From: an uncultured bacterium
Lineage (GTDB): Bacteria; Cyanobacteriota; Vampirovibrionia; Gastranaerophilales; Gastranaerophilaceae
Direction: 5' to 3'
Assembly (NCBI GenBank): GCA_949284985.1
Contig: CASDWY010000029.1
Location: 152,889-216,888, forward strand
Length of the DNA: 64,000 nucleotides
Below are positions 9,915-18,130 of the stretch, piece after piece. The translations under genes were made by a program, and so were the position numbers. Every line of letters begins with the position of its first letter. Positions within the stretch are counted from its first letter, which is position 1. The notes under the pieces were generated by a model. It ran no database searches and was not told the origin of the DNA. It worked only from the letters and a program-made list of their open reading frames with translations.

Positions 9915-10418
9915 ATGTCATTAAAATCAAGAATTGAAGCTGTTTTATTCATAACCGCACGTGCCGTTGAAGTTAACGAGATTGCTGAAATATTAGGGGA
10001 ACAAGAAGACCTGGTAGAAGAAGCCCTTTTGGAACTTATGTTTGATTATTCTGCAAGAGAAGGTGCTTTGGAAATAGATGATACTGATGGATACATATTA
10101 CAAGTAAAACTTGAACATATGGATATAGTCGAAAAGCTTTGTCCAATAGAATTAAAAACACCTGTTCTAAAAACGTTATCGGTAATTGCTCTAAAAGAAC
10201 CGATTCGACAAACAGAGCTTAAGGAGTTAAGAGGTTCAAGTGCGTATGAACATGTCGCTGAACTCCTAGAAAAAGGTTTAATTTCTAAACATAAAGACAA
10301 AAATGGTCGTTCTTTTAATCTGAAAACTACACCTAAGTTTGCAGAATATTTTAAACTAAAAGGCGATACAAAAGCTTTATCAAAAATTTTAGATATAGAA
10401 AAATTGGCAAAAGAATGA
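9915..10418 (+). CDS. scpB: Segregation and condensation protein B
   Basis: ScpB forms dimers of winged-helix domains that bind ScpA in the SMC condensin complex. This 167-residue protein has the expected start (LKSRIEAVLFITARAVEVNEI is the opening region) and the conserved later motif LSVIALKEPIRQTELKELRG, followed by an RSFNLKTTPKF segment close to the family's phenylalanine-threonine motif. It starts immediately after the scpA stop codon and its stop overlaps the next gene's start as ATGA, so translation of all three is probably coupled. Confidence 0.93.
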   Translation: MSLKSRIEAVLFITARAVEVNEIAEILGEQEDLVEEALLELMFDYSAREGALEIDDTDGYILQVKLEHMDIVEKLCPIELKTPVLKTLSVIALKEPIRQTELKELRGSSAYEHVAELLEKGLISKHKDKNGRSFNLKTTPKFAEYFKLKGDTKALSKILDIEKLAKE

Positions 10419-11929
10419 AAAGAAAAAGAAAAAATAACCCTCTAAAAATATTAGCATTATTATCATTATTAGCAGCGATTATCCTTACAGCATTAAATTT
10501 ACCGATGATAATATATTCTCATGCCTTATCACTATATAACAAAAAAGAGTATCAAAAATCTTTACCTATCTTTGAAATAACTATAGCGCTAAACAAAAAT
10601 AATTTAGATGCATACTACTACTACGCAAAAGCGTTGGATGCACTTCCAATGACATACAATATACAAAAAAAACTATTTGAGTTAGCACATACAGGTAAAT
10701 CCGGAGCAGCAGCAACAATTGCAAACAACAAAATTTCAAGATACAGATATTTTATTTTGACACAAGCCGGAAGAAATTATATTCAACAAGTTCCGTTCCA
10801 AGATAAAATTTTACGCTGGAACCCAAGCAGCTTTCCACTCAAAGTTTATATAGAACCTAACAAAAATGTTCCTCCATATTATCTTTCACAGGTTAAAAAC
10901 GCCTTTAACACTTGGAATAAATATACAAATAACTACTTAAAATTTGAATTTGTAAATGAACCCAATCTAGCGGATATTGATTTTAGATTTGAGGAGCAGA
11001 AAAAATCAAATTGTACAAAATCCGAATGCAAGTATATACTTGCATATTCAATACCTAATGTAAATGGAAACAAATTAAAAAAATTTGATATAAGGTTTTC
11101 AAACACAGATTTAAATAATAAAAGTTTTACCCCACAAGATATTTACTACACCTCAATGCATGAAATTGGACACGCCTTGGGGATAATGGGACATAGCTTT
11201 AATGAAAATAATTTAATGTACCCGTCTAATATTGAGGATAACTCCATTCATGCCAAATATCACAAAAAAACCATCACAGCAGAAGATTTAAACACCATAA
11301 GACTGCTCTATGGTTTAAAACCGGATATTTCAAACATAGAATTTACCCAAAATGACTTAAGCAAACTAATTTATGCACCTGTTATCTTAGGAACAAAAGC
11401 GGAAATAAATAACCAAAAAATAGAACAAGCAAAACAATACATAAACAATGCACCAGAACTGCCAGTCGGATATATTGATTTAGCCTCCGCATACTATGAA
11501 TTAGAACAATATCAGGAATGCTTAAATAATTTGTATAAAGCACTTTTATTAACAACTGATAATGAAGCAAAATATCAAATTTTTTATAACATGGCAATTA
11601 CATATTTTGAAGCTAGAGATTATAATAACGCGCTTAATTACGCTCAAATGACTTCAAATATTCATAGTACAAATGAAATAAACGCTGTAATTGCTTATCT
11701 AAAATTTAAACTAGGAAACAAAAAATTTGGAATAAATGAGCTTGAATTTATTTTGCAAAATGATACACAAAATATTGATGCCGCACAATATTTAATACGT
11801 GCATACATAGAAAATAAAGAAATAATGAAAGCCGGAGAAGTTTTAAAAGAAATTAAAAGAAATAATCCGGATGCCGCTACTGATCCGAGAATTCTTCAGT
11901 TTGGGCTAATGAATTTAATATTTAAATAA
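10415..11929 (+). CDS. Membrane-anchored matrixin-like zinc metallopeptidase with TPR repeats
   Basis: The 504-residue protein starts with a Lys/Arg-rich segment followed by one hydrophobic helix at about residues 11-35, a probable membrane anchor or uncleaved signal. Residues 35-110 look like a TPR-type helical pair. A zinc-peptidase domain follows with HEIGHALGIMGH (His249, Glu250, His253, His259) and a Met-turn NLMYP, the metzincin/matrixin signature. Residues 340-500 contain several TPR-like repeats (DLASAYYELEQYQECLNNLY, MAITYFEARDYNNALNYA). I infer an extracytoplasmic protease that binds partners by its TPRs; substrate unknown. The gene overlaps scpB by ATGA, so it may be read with the condensin operon. 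Confidence 0.82.
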   Translation: MKRKRKNNPLKILALLSLLAAIILTALNLPMIIYSHALSLYNKKEYQKSLPIFEITIALNKNNLDAYYYYAKALDALPMTYNIQKKLFELAHTGKSGAAATIANNKISRYRYFILTQAGRNYIQQVPFQDKILRWNPSSFPLKVYIEPNKNVPPYYLSQVKNAFNTWNKYTNNYLKFEFVNEPNLADIDFRFEEQKKSNCTKSECKYILAYSIPNVNGNKLKKFDIRFSNTDLNNKSFTPQDIYYTSMHEIGHALGIMGHSFNENNLMYPSNIEDNSIHAKYHKKTITAEDLNTIRLLYGLKPDISNIEFTQNDLSKLIYAPVILGTKAEINNQKIEQAKQYINNAPELPVGYIDLASAYYELEQYQECLNNLYKALLLTTDNEAKYQIFYNMAITYFEARDYNNALNYAQMTSNIHSTNEINAVIAYLKFKLGNKKFGINELEFILQNDTQNIDAAQYLIRAYIENKEIMKAGEVLKEIKRNNPDAATDPRILQFGLMNLIFK

Positions 11930-11932
11930 TTC

Positions 11933-11960
11933 TTGAAAAACAGCATTTTTCATATAAAAT
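11933..11960 (+). promoter_or_regulatory. Candidate sigma-70 promoter placing the start site at the ATG
   Basis: TTGAAA at 11933-11938 and TAAAAT at 11955-11960 are separated by 16 bases. The expected transcription start, seven bases after the -10 box, falls on the A of the ATG at 11967, suggesting a leaderless message. No Shine-Dalgarno sequence precedes this ATG. Confidence 0.5.
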
Positions 11961-11966
11961 CAAATT

Positions 11967-12677
11967 ATGAATAAAATTCTTGTAATAGACGATGATATAA
12001 CAATAAATGAGTTAATTAAAATAAACCTTGAGCTTATTGGTTACAACGTACTTACTGCACTAGATGGGACAACAGGTTTTGCCTTGGCAAAACAAGAATT
12101 ACCCGACCTTATAATTTTAGATGTAATGATGCCTGAAGTAGACGGATACACTGTTGCAAAAAGAATACGTGAGTATCCCCCAACAAGTGAGACTCCTATT
12201 CTAATGTTAACAGCTTTATCGCAGCTTAATGACAAAGTTAAAGGATTTGACATAGGAGTAGATGATTATTTAGTAAAACCATTTGAACTGGAAGAATTAA
12301 AAGTTCGAGTAAGAGCATTGCTCAAAAGAATAAATGCTATTCCCAAATCATTGGCAACAAAAGAAGTCCTAACTATTGGAGATATAATTCTTTTACCGGA
12401 AAAATACAGTGTAAAAATTAAAGATAAAGAAACAACCCTGACACCTATAGAATTTGAAATATTTAATTTACTTGTTCAAAATTATGGAACAATGGTATCA
12501 TCTAAAAAAATTTTAAAGGAGATATGGGGCTACAGTGAAGATGATGATATAGAAACAATCAGAGTACACATTCGTCATATTCGCTCAAAAATTGAAAAAA
12601 TATCACAGGGTAAAAAATATATAAAAACAACCTATGGCGGCGGATACACATTACTTCCGGAAGGGGCAGAAAACTAA
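11967..12677 (+). CDS. OmpR/PhoB-family response regulator
   Basis: The 236-residue protein has a receiver domain at residues 2-118 and a C-terminal winged-helix DNA-binding domain from about 135. I see the acidic pocket IDDD at 7-10, the phospho-acceptor Asp52 in ILDVMMPEVDG, the conserved Thr in MLTALS and Lys in DDYLVKPF. The output domain has LTPIEFEIFNLL, IRVHIRHIRSKI and KTTYGGGY. No sensor kinase is adjacent, so it is an orphan regulator here. Genes like it in cyanobacteria include RpaA and RpaB, but I cannot tell which, if either, it matches. Its ATG lacks a ribosome binding site. Confidence 0.9.
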   Translation: MNKILVIDDDITINELIKINLELIGYNVLTALDGTTGFALAKQELPDLIILDVMMPEVDGYTVAKRIREYPPTSETPILMLTALSQLNDKVKGFDIGVDDYLVKPFELEELKVRVRALLKRINAIPKSLATKEVLTIGDIILLPEKYSVKIKDKETTLTPIEFEIFNLLVQNYGTMVSSKKILKEIWGYSEDDDIETIRVHIRHIRSKIEKISQGKKYIKTTYGGGYTLLPEGAEN

Positions 12678-12756
12678 CCCTACAAATAATTCATTTAGGG
12701 GCTTTGTTTTTTTTAAAAAAAATGCTATAGTATGTAAAAATAGTAACGGAGGCATT

Positions 12757-13068
12757 ATGTCAAAACAAGATAATTCAATAAGCTTCGCTATGGGACTTTT
12801 AGGCGGAGTATTAGGCGGAATAGCTGCAGGAATCCTTTTTGCTCCAAAATCAGGTGATGAAACAAGAGCTGAAATTAAAGACTGCATAACAAACTTTGCT
12901 CAAAAGCACGCCCCTCAAATTAGTAATGCAAAAAAACAAGCTATGGAATCTATAGATCTTGTGAAATATAAACTTGAGCAACAATATAATAAAATTAATG
13001 ACGCAATTAAAGCAAAAAATTTAAAAAAAGCTAAAGAAAAAGAATATCCAGCAGAAGAACTTAACTAG
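12757..13068 (+). CDS. YtxH-domain protein (first copy)
   Basis: The 103-residue protein opens with a glycine-rich hydrophobic segment (residues 10-30, GLLGGVLGGIAAGILFAPKSG) followed by the DETRAEI motif of the YtxH family and a long amphipathic helix. YtxH-type proteins are small membrane-associated proteins, often stress-related, without a defined biochemical role. The start at 12757 is preceded by GGAGG at a good distance; longer readings overlapping the regulator gene have no such site. It forms a likely operon with the next two genes. Confidence 0.85.
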   Translation: MSKQDNSISFAMGLLGGVLGGIAAGILFAPKSGDETRAEIKDCITNFAQKHAPQISNAKKQAMESIDLVKYKLEQQYNKINDAIKAKNLKKAKEKEYPAEELN

Positions 13069-13076
13069 GAGAAGTT

Positions 13077-13436
13077 ATGTCACCAATACTCGAACAAGGC
13101 TTAATAATTTTAGTATTTACATCAATAGTTGTTTTAATAGTTTTAACTGTATTTATTGTTAGAGTCTTGATAAATATGTTTAAACTTACAAAAAATCTCG
13201 ATAATACAACAACTATTCTCAACAATGAACTTGAACCGACAATAAAAGAACTTAATCAAGTTCTAACAAATGTAAATAAGTTTGCCAACAGTGCTGATAC
13301 TCAAATGAACAATGCAAAACACTTAATAGCAAAAGTTATAGGTGTTGCAGGTGTAGCACTGGGCGGCATAAAATCATTTTCAGGAAGCTTTTTTAAAGGC
13401 TTTACATCAGCAATGAAGTTATTTATTAAAAAGTAA
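13077..13436 (+). CDS. DUF948-like membrane protein
   Basis: The 119-residue protein has one strongly hydrophobic helix (residues 8-32) followed by a stretch rich in Asn, Thr and Leu (NTTTILNNELEPTIKELNQVL) typical of DUF948 proteins, then a Gly-rich second hydrophobic patch at about 85-105. GGAG lies eight bases before the ATG region, just after the stop of the first YtxH gene. Between two YtxH paralogues it may form an envelope complex with them; that is inference from gene order only. Confidence 0.75.
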   Translation: MSPILEQGLIILVFTSIVVLIVLTVFIVRVLINMFKLTKNLDNTTTILNNELEPTIKELNQVLTNVNKFANSADTQMNNAKHLIAKVIGVAGVALGGIKSFSGSFFKGFTSAMKLFIKK

Positions 13437-13447
13437 GGAGTTAGATT

Positions 13448-13717
13448 ATGTCAACAGGAAAATTTTTAGCAGGTTTTATCGTAGGTGGTGTGGTAGGTAG
13501 TGTTATAGGAGTTTTGCTTGCCCCACAATCCGGAGAAGAAACAAGAGAAAAAATTGCTCAAACTTCAAGAGAACTATACGATAAAGCACAAAACACAGTA
13601 AAAGAAATTCAATCTAAAGCAGACAACATTGTTTCAGACGTTCAAGCAAAAGGTGATGAAATAATGTCCAAAATTCAAACGATGATTGACCAAGCAAAAA
13701 ATGAAAATAATGCTTAA
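13448..13717 (+). CDS. YtxH-domain protein (second copy)
   Basis: The 89-residue protein is a paralogue of the one at 12757-13068. It has a glycine/valine-rich hydrophobic segment at residues 5-25, the motif APQSGEETREKI, and then an amphipathic helix with repeated heptads. It starts 11 bases after the DUF948-like gene with AGGAG upstream, and ends shortly before a strong terminator. The two copies share the LAPxSGxETR signature but differ elsewhere, so the duplication is old. Confidence 0.85.
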   Translation: MSTGKFLAGFIVGGVVGSVIGVLLAPQSGEETREKIAQTSRELYDKAQNTVKEIQSKADNIVSDVQAKGDEIMSKIQTMIDQAKNENNA

Positions 13718-13735
13718 ATCAACAGTAAAAGTTTC

Positions 13736-13769
13736 AGACAGCCCCAAATTAAGGCTGTCTGTCTTTTTT
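13736..13769 (+). terminator. Rho-independent terminator between ytxH cluster and yraN
   Basis: The stem AGACAGCC/GGCTGTCT (13736-13743 and 13753-13760) encloses a nine-base loop and is followed by GTCTTTTTT. It ends the YtxH cluster. The yraN ribosome binding site begins only two bases after the T-run, so readthrough would be needed unless yraN has a promoter inside this region. Confidence 0.9.
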
Positions 13770-13779
13770 AGGAGGGACC

Positions 13780-14136
13780 ATTTATACTACTAAACAAATC
13801 GGTGATGCCGGTGAAAAAATAGCAGAAGAATATATAAAAAAACTAGGCTACAAAATTCTTGAACATAATTGGAAATATTCTCGTATTGGAGAGATTGATA
13901 TTATTGCATTAGATAAAAAAACAGTTGTTTTTATAGAAGTAAAATATAGACGTTCAAGCAGCTATGGAACAGCTATTGAAGCAATAACACCTAAAAAATT
14001 ACAAAGAATTTACCAAAGCGCACTTGCATATCTTGGACAAACCACCACAAAATACAACAATTACAGACTAGATGTTATAGCAATAGACACAAGTGCTACC
14101 CCTCCATTACAACACTTTCAGAATATAAGCTTATAA
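13780..14136 (+). CDS. yraN: YraN family (UPF0102) nuclease-like protein with apparent ATT start
   Basis: Translation from 13780 gives 118 residues with clear YraN features: GDAGEKIAEEYIKKLGY near the start, RIGEIDIIALD and VVFIEVKYRR (the E-I-D...E-V-K restriction-endonuclease-like core), then a C-terminal RLDVIAID. The family resembles Holliday-junction resolvases; its cellular role is unsettled. AGGAGG ends five bases before an ATT codon that sits exactly where the family's Met should be, and there is no in-frame ATG, GTG or TTG nearby. It may use the rare ATT start (as known for infC), or be a start-codon mutant or a sequence error. The reading frame is otherwise intact. Confidence 0.8.
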   Translation: MYTTKQIGDAGEKIAEEYIKKLGYKILEHNWKYSRIGEIDIIALDKKTVVFIEVKYRRSSSYGTAIEAITPKKLQRIYQSALAYLGQTTTKYNNYRLDVIAIDTSATPPLQHFQNISL

Positions 14137-14148
14137 ACTTTTTATAAA

Positions 14149-16443
14149 TTAATCCAAATCAATCGGTTCTTTCATTATTGCGTCAATAGTACGTCTTGCA
14201 TTTTCAGCCAAGTCTGGATTAATATTGGGCAAAATAGTAATTTGTCTTAAAACATCAACAGTTCTTTTAAAGGAGCGAACAACATCTCCCTCACCCATTT
14301 CGATATTATCAATTACTTTTTCCCAATCTCCCTCAAGAACCCACAGCTCAATTAATGGTGAATAATACGAATTAATATACATTGGAGTATCTATATCGAA
14401 ATCTCGTTGAACAATAGACAATTTACGGCGAATATCTTTGATTTTTCCAAGAATTTTTTTCACATTGACACTTATTGGAAGTTGAGCATACATATCCGCT
14501 CTTAAATCTTCTGTTGTAATTGCGCAAATTACTGATGCCAACTCTGCAGAAGTAAGATTATCAAGCAACCCGCTTTGTATAACTTCTGCCAGATAAAGCT
14601 CATTTTCTGCTCTTAACATTGCTACAACAATTCCTTTTTCATTTGGGAAATTGTCATTAATATATCCAAGCTTTTCTAAAACTGCCTTATGTGCTAAAAA
14701 TTTATTCCAATATATATCCTGTTGTTTTGAAATAGTGCGTTCTAAATCACGAATTTTCTTTTGTTCTCTTTCCATCAAAACAACACTTTTCATATGTTTT
14801 TTATAAACTCTACAAGTATTACAAGGGCAAGAATTCATTTCTGCACACATTTTTTTTACTTTTAATTTAAACTCTTCATACTCCAGATCATAAGTATTTT
14901 TATTTTTTAACTGTTTGCTTAATGTTTTTAATACTTTTTTATGTTCAACATAAATATTTCTAAGTTTGTTATAAGCAAGAAGATCGTCAGTTTTTAATCC
15001 GGCAAAGCATCGAAACTCAGCATAAGCAGCAACTTTATTATAAGCTTCTGCTTGAAGATTAAACAGACCTTTCATTCTTTCTGTAGAAGTAAAATAACCA
15101 AAACTTTTCAGAATTAACTCTTTTGCTTGTTCTTGAGTAAATCTTTGCAACAAGTTTATTACCATAGAATAACTCGGTGAAAAACGGCTTTCAAGCGGAT
15201 TAGCCTCACTCAAAACAAGCTCAGCGACCTCTTGAGGAGTTTCATATTGTGAACCTACAATAGTGACATAACCAACATCATCCATACCTCTACGCCCTGC
15301 ACGACCTGACATTTGCAAAAACTCACTGGGAGTTAATGTACGATGACCATTGTCAGTCCTTTTACTAATAGAACTTATGACTGTGGATCTTGCCGGCATA
15401 TTTATTCCAGCGGCAAGCGTTTCTGTCGCAAAAACAACTTTTATTAATCCTTTTTGAAACAGATTTTCAACCAAAACTTTCCACCCTGGTAAAAGTCCGG
15501 CGTGATGCGACGCTACACCACATCTTAAATATTCAATATGTCTGTTATTAGAGAGATAGGGATTATCTGCCAAATACTCGTTAATAATTCTGTCAATTTG
15601 TTCGCGTTCTTCACGAGTAACGAGATACAAATCACTACATTTATCCATTTGTTCATCACATTTTTTTCTTGAAAATGTGAAATAAATTGCAGGGAGCATA
15701 TCTCGTTTATGCAATGCATTTATGACGTCTTTTACAACTGAACGTTGAGGCTGCCTACGAGCAAACTTACCGTGGGATCGCTTTTCCGGACGAATTTTTC
15801 TATTTAACTGTCCGCTGGGTGTAAATAATGGTAAAATATCATGAGGTTGAGATGAATCAAAATAGAAATATCTTAAAGGAACAGGTCTAAAGTCAGTATA
15901 AACTAATTCTGTATCTGAATGAACAGTATTAATCCAATCAGTCAAAGCTTGCGAGTTAGCAACAGTAGCTGAGAGCGCAATTATCTGAATATTTGTCGGG
16001 CAATAAATTATACTTTCTTCCCAAACTGTCCCTCTTTGTTCATCATTCATATAATGAACCTCGTCAAGGACGACATACTGAACTTCTCTCATGTTCTCCG
16101 TAACAGAACCAAAATTAGTGCCATAAAGCATATTACGAAACACCTCAGTTGTCATGACAACAATTTGTCCATCACGATTAATTGAAGTATCCCCGGTTAA
16201 AAGTCCAACCTTATCAACACCATACTTTCTTGAAAAATCACTATACTTTTGATTAGATAGAGCTTTTAAGGGAGTTGTGTAAAAAATTCTTTTTCCTGAC
16301 TCCAAAGCGCAATGTATTGCATGTTCCGCAATACAGGTTTTACCGGCACCCGTAGGTGCACAAACAACTACGCTCTTCCCATTATTAATATGAAATATTG
16401 CCTCTTGTTGAAAATCATCTAGCTCAAAATCAAATTTATACAA
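14149..16443 (-). CDS. Ski2-like DEAD/DEAH-box RNA helicase
   Basis: This 764-residue superfamily 2 helicase has the Q-like opening (FELDDFQQEAI), Walker A APTGAGKT at residues 29-36, Walker B LDEVHYMND, motif III LSATVAN, and motif VI QMSGRAGRRGMD, then a long C-terminal helical part similar to the Ski2/Mtr4 family. A Cys cluster (CPCNTCRVYKKH) interrupts the C-terminal half. Related proteins occur in cyanobacteria and actinobacteria and are presumed to act in RNA turnover. It faces away from metG, and convergently meets yraN 12 bases away. Confidence 0.88.
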   Translation of the reverse strand: MYKFDFELDDFQQEAIFHINNGKSVVVCAPTGAGKTCIAEHAIHCALESGKRIFYTTPLKALSNQKYSDFSRKYGVDKVGLLTGDTSINRDGQIVVMTTEVFRNMLYGTNFGSVTENMREVQYVVLDEVHYMNDEQRGTVWEESIIYCPTNIQIIALSATVANSQALTDWINTVHSDTELVYTDFRPVPLRYFYFDSSQPHDILPLFTPSGQLNRKIRPEKRSHGKFARRQPQRSVVKDVINALHKRDMLPAIYFTFSRKKCDEQMDKCSDLYLVTREEREQIDRIINEYLADNPYLSNNRHIEYLRCGVASHHAGLLPGWKVLVENLFQKGLIKVVFATETLAAGINMPARSTVISSISKRTDNGHRTLTPSEFLQMSGRAGRRGMDDVGYVTIVGSQYETPQEVAELVLSEANPLESRFSPSYSMVINLLQRFTQEQAKELILKSFGYFTSTERMKGLFNLQAEAYNKVAAYAEFRCFAGLKTDDLLAYNKLRNIYVEHKKVLKTLSKQLKNKNTYDLEYEEFKLKVKKMCAEMNSCPCNTCRVYKKHMKSVVLMEREQKKIRDLERTISKQQDIYWNKFLAHKAVLEKLGYINDNFPNEKGIVVAMLRAENELYLAEVIQSGLLDNLTSAELASVICAITTEDLRADMYAQLPISVNVKKILGKIKDIRRKLSIVQRDFDIDTPMYINSYYSPLIELWVLEGDWEKVIDNIEMGEGDVVRSFKRTVDVLRQITILPNINPDLAENARRTIDAIMKEPIDLD

Positions 16444-16561
16444 ATTCTACTCCTCCCAATGAATACATTGTAATTCAATAAGTAAATTATCGCAAATTAG
16501 TTAATTAAATATTATTTTTTTGTTATAATTCACTTATCTGTATAGGATTAAGGACATAACA

Positions 16562-18130
16562 ATGAAAAAATATTATTTAACAACGGCTATTGATTATGTA
16601 AATGGTGCACCACATATAGGACATGCTTATGAAAAAATACTTACTGATGTAATTGCTCGTCACAGGAAACAAAGAGGTGAAGACGTATACTTTTTAACCG
16701 GAACTGACGAACATGGTATAAAAATTCAAAAAACTGCTGCTGAAAAAGGGATTACCCCACAACAAATGTGCGATGAAAATGCAGCTAAATTTGAACAAAA
16801 CTGGAAAGAACTTGAAATTGATTATAATCAGCTTATACGCACTACAAATCCTAATCATAGAAAAATAGTTCAAAAAATATTTAAAAAATTGCTAGACAAC
16901 GGCGATATATACAAACACAAATATACGGGTTTATATTGTGCAGGGTGCGAAAGCTTCCTTAATCCAAGAGACTTAGATGAAAATGGCTGCTGTCCTGACC
17001 ACCAAAAAAAACCAGAAGAAATTACCGAAGAAAATTACTTTTTTAAACTTACTAAATACAAAGATAAAATTATAGAAATTATTAAAAACGATGAAACAAA
17101 TTTTATTAGACCGGATTTTAGAAGAGCAGAAGTTTTAAATCAACTCGAAAATATAGAAGATATTTCAGTATCACGCTCAATAGACTCTGTTTCTTGGGGT
17201 ATCCCTGTGCCTGGTGATGATTCACAAGTTATTTATGTTTGGATTGACGCTCTTTCAAACTACATAACAGCCTTAGGTTTCGATACTGAAAATCCATCAG
17301 AATTATTTAAAAAGAACTGGCCTGCAGATGTACAAGTAATAGGAAAGGATATTTTAAAATTCCACTCAATATACTGGATAGCTATACTTATGGCTCTTGG
17401 AGTAGAACTACCCAAAAATCTTCTTGCACATGGTTGGATAACAATTGATGAAACTAAAATGTCAAAATCACTCGGTAACGTAATTTCATCAAAGTCAATA
17501 ATGGATAATTTTGAGCTTAAAGTACCAGATGCCTTTAGATACTTTATGGTTACAGCCGCACCAATTGGTAAAGACGGAAATTATTCTGATGAAGATTTTA
17601 AAGAAAAAGTTAATGCACACATCGCAAACAATATAGGTAACCTTTTAAATCGTACATTAAATATGCTGGTTAAGTATTTTGACGGCACAATGGACGAAAC
17701 TTTTATTTCTGACGAATTAAAAGAAATATCTCTCAAAACAGTAGAAGAAGTTAAAAATAAATTTGATTTATTTGAAGTTGCAGAAGCAGCACAAAGCATA
17801 GTATCACTTGCCGATGCAGCAAACAAATATGTAAACGATACAGCACCTTGGGGTCTTGCTAAAGAAGGTAAAATGACTGAATGTGCTAAAGTTATGTACA
17901 ACGTTTTAGAAACAATGAGGTTTATCGCAGTTTTGCTTGCTCCTTATTGTCCTAATATATCTCAAAAAATATGGGAACAGCTAAAACTAGACGGAAAAGC
18001 TACACAATTTAAAATTGATAATTTAAATTGGGGAGAAATGAAGCTAGGTAAAATTGCAGAAAAATCAACAATTTCTCCAATATTTTTAAGATTAGACAGC
18101 GAAATTGCCGGAGATAAAAAGAAGTGCTAA
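16562..18130 (+). CDS. metG: Methionyl-tRNA synthetase
   Basis: MetG charges tRNA-Met with methionine. The 522-residue enzyme has the class I motif PHIGH at residues 17-21, a zinc-binding knuckle beginning CAGC at 126-129 with a second CC and a His shortly after, and the KMSKS loop (ETKMSKSLGN) at about residue 300. The C-terminal anticodon-binding helices are present, but the extra dimerisation (tRNA-binding) domain seen in longer enzymes is absent. The last seven bases overlap the start of prfB, so the two are likely coupled, followed by hisS. Confidence 0.97.
   Translation: MKKYYLTTAIDYVNGAPHIGHAYEKILTDVIARHRKQRGEDVYFLTGTDEHGIKIQKTAAEKGITPQQMCDENAAKFEQNWKELEIDYNQLIRTTNPNHRKIVQKIFKKLLDNGDIYKHKYTGLYCAGCESFLNPRDLDENGCCPDHQKKPEEITEENYFFKLTKYKDKIIEIIKNDETNFIRPDFRRAEVLNQLENIEDISVSRSIDSVSWGIPVPGDDSQVIYVWIDALSNYITALGFDTENPSELFKKNWPADVQVIGKDILKFHSIYWIAILMALGVELPKNLLAHGWITIDETKMSKSLGNVISSKSIMDNFELKVPDAFRYFMVTAAPIGKDGNYSDEDFKEKVNAHIANNIGNLLNRTLNMLVKYFDGTMDETFISDELKEISLKTVEEVKNKFDLFEVAEAAQSIVSLADAANKYVNDTAPWGLAKEGKMTECAKVMYNVLETMRFIAVLLAPYCPNISQKIWEQLKLDGKATQFKIDNLNWGEMKLGKIAEKSTISPIFLRLDSEIAGDKKKC

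Noticed and set aside
12634..12756. Upstream extension of the first YtxH gene into the response regulator
   Set aside because: No ribosome binding site; overlap with the regulator gene; GGAGG lies before the ATG at 12757 and the family begins there.
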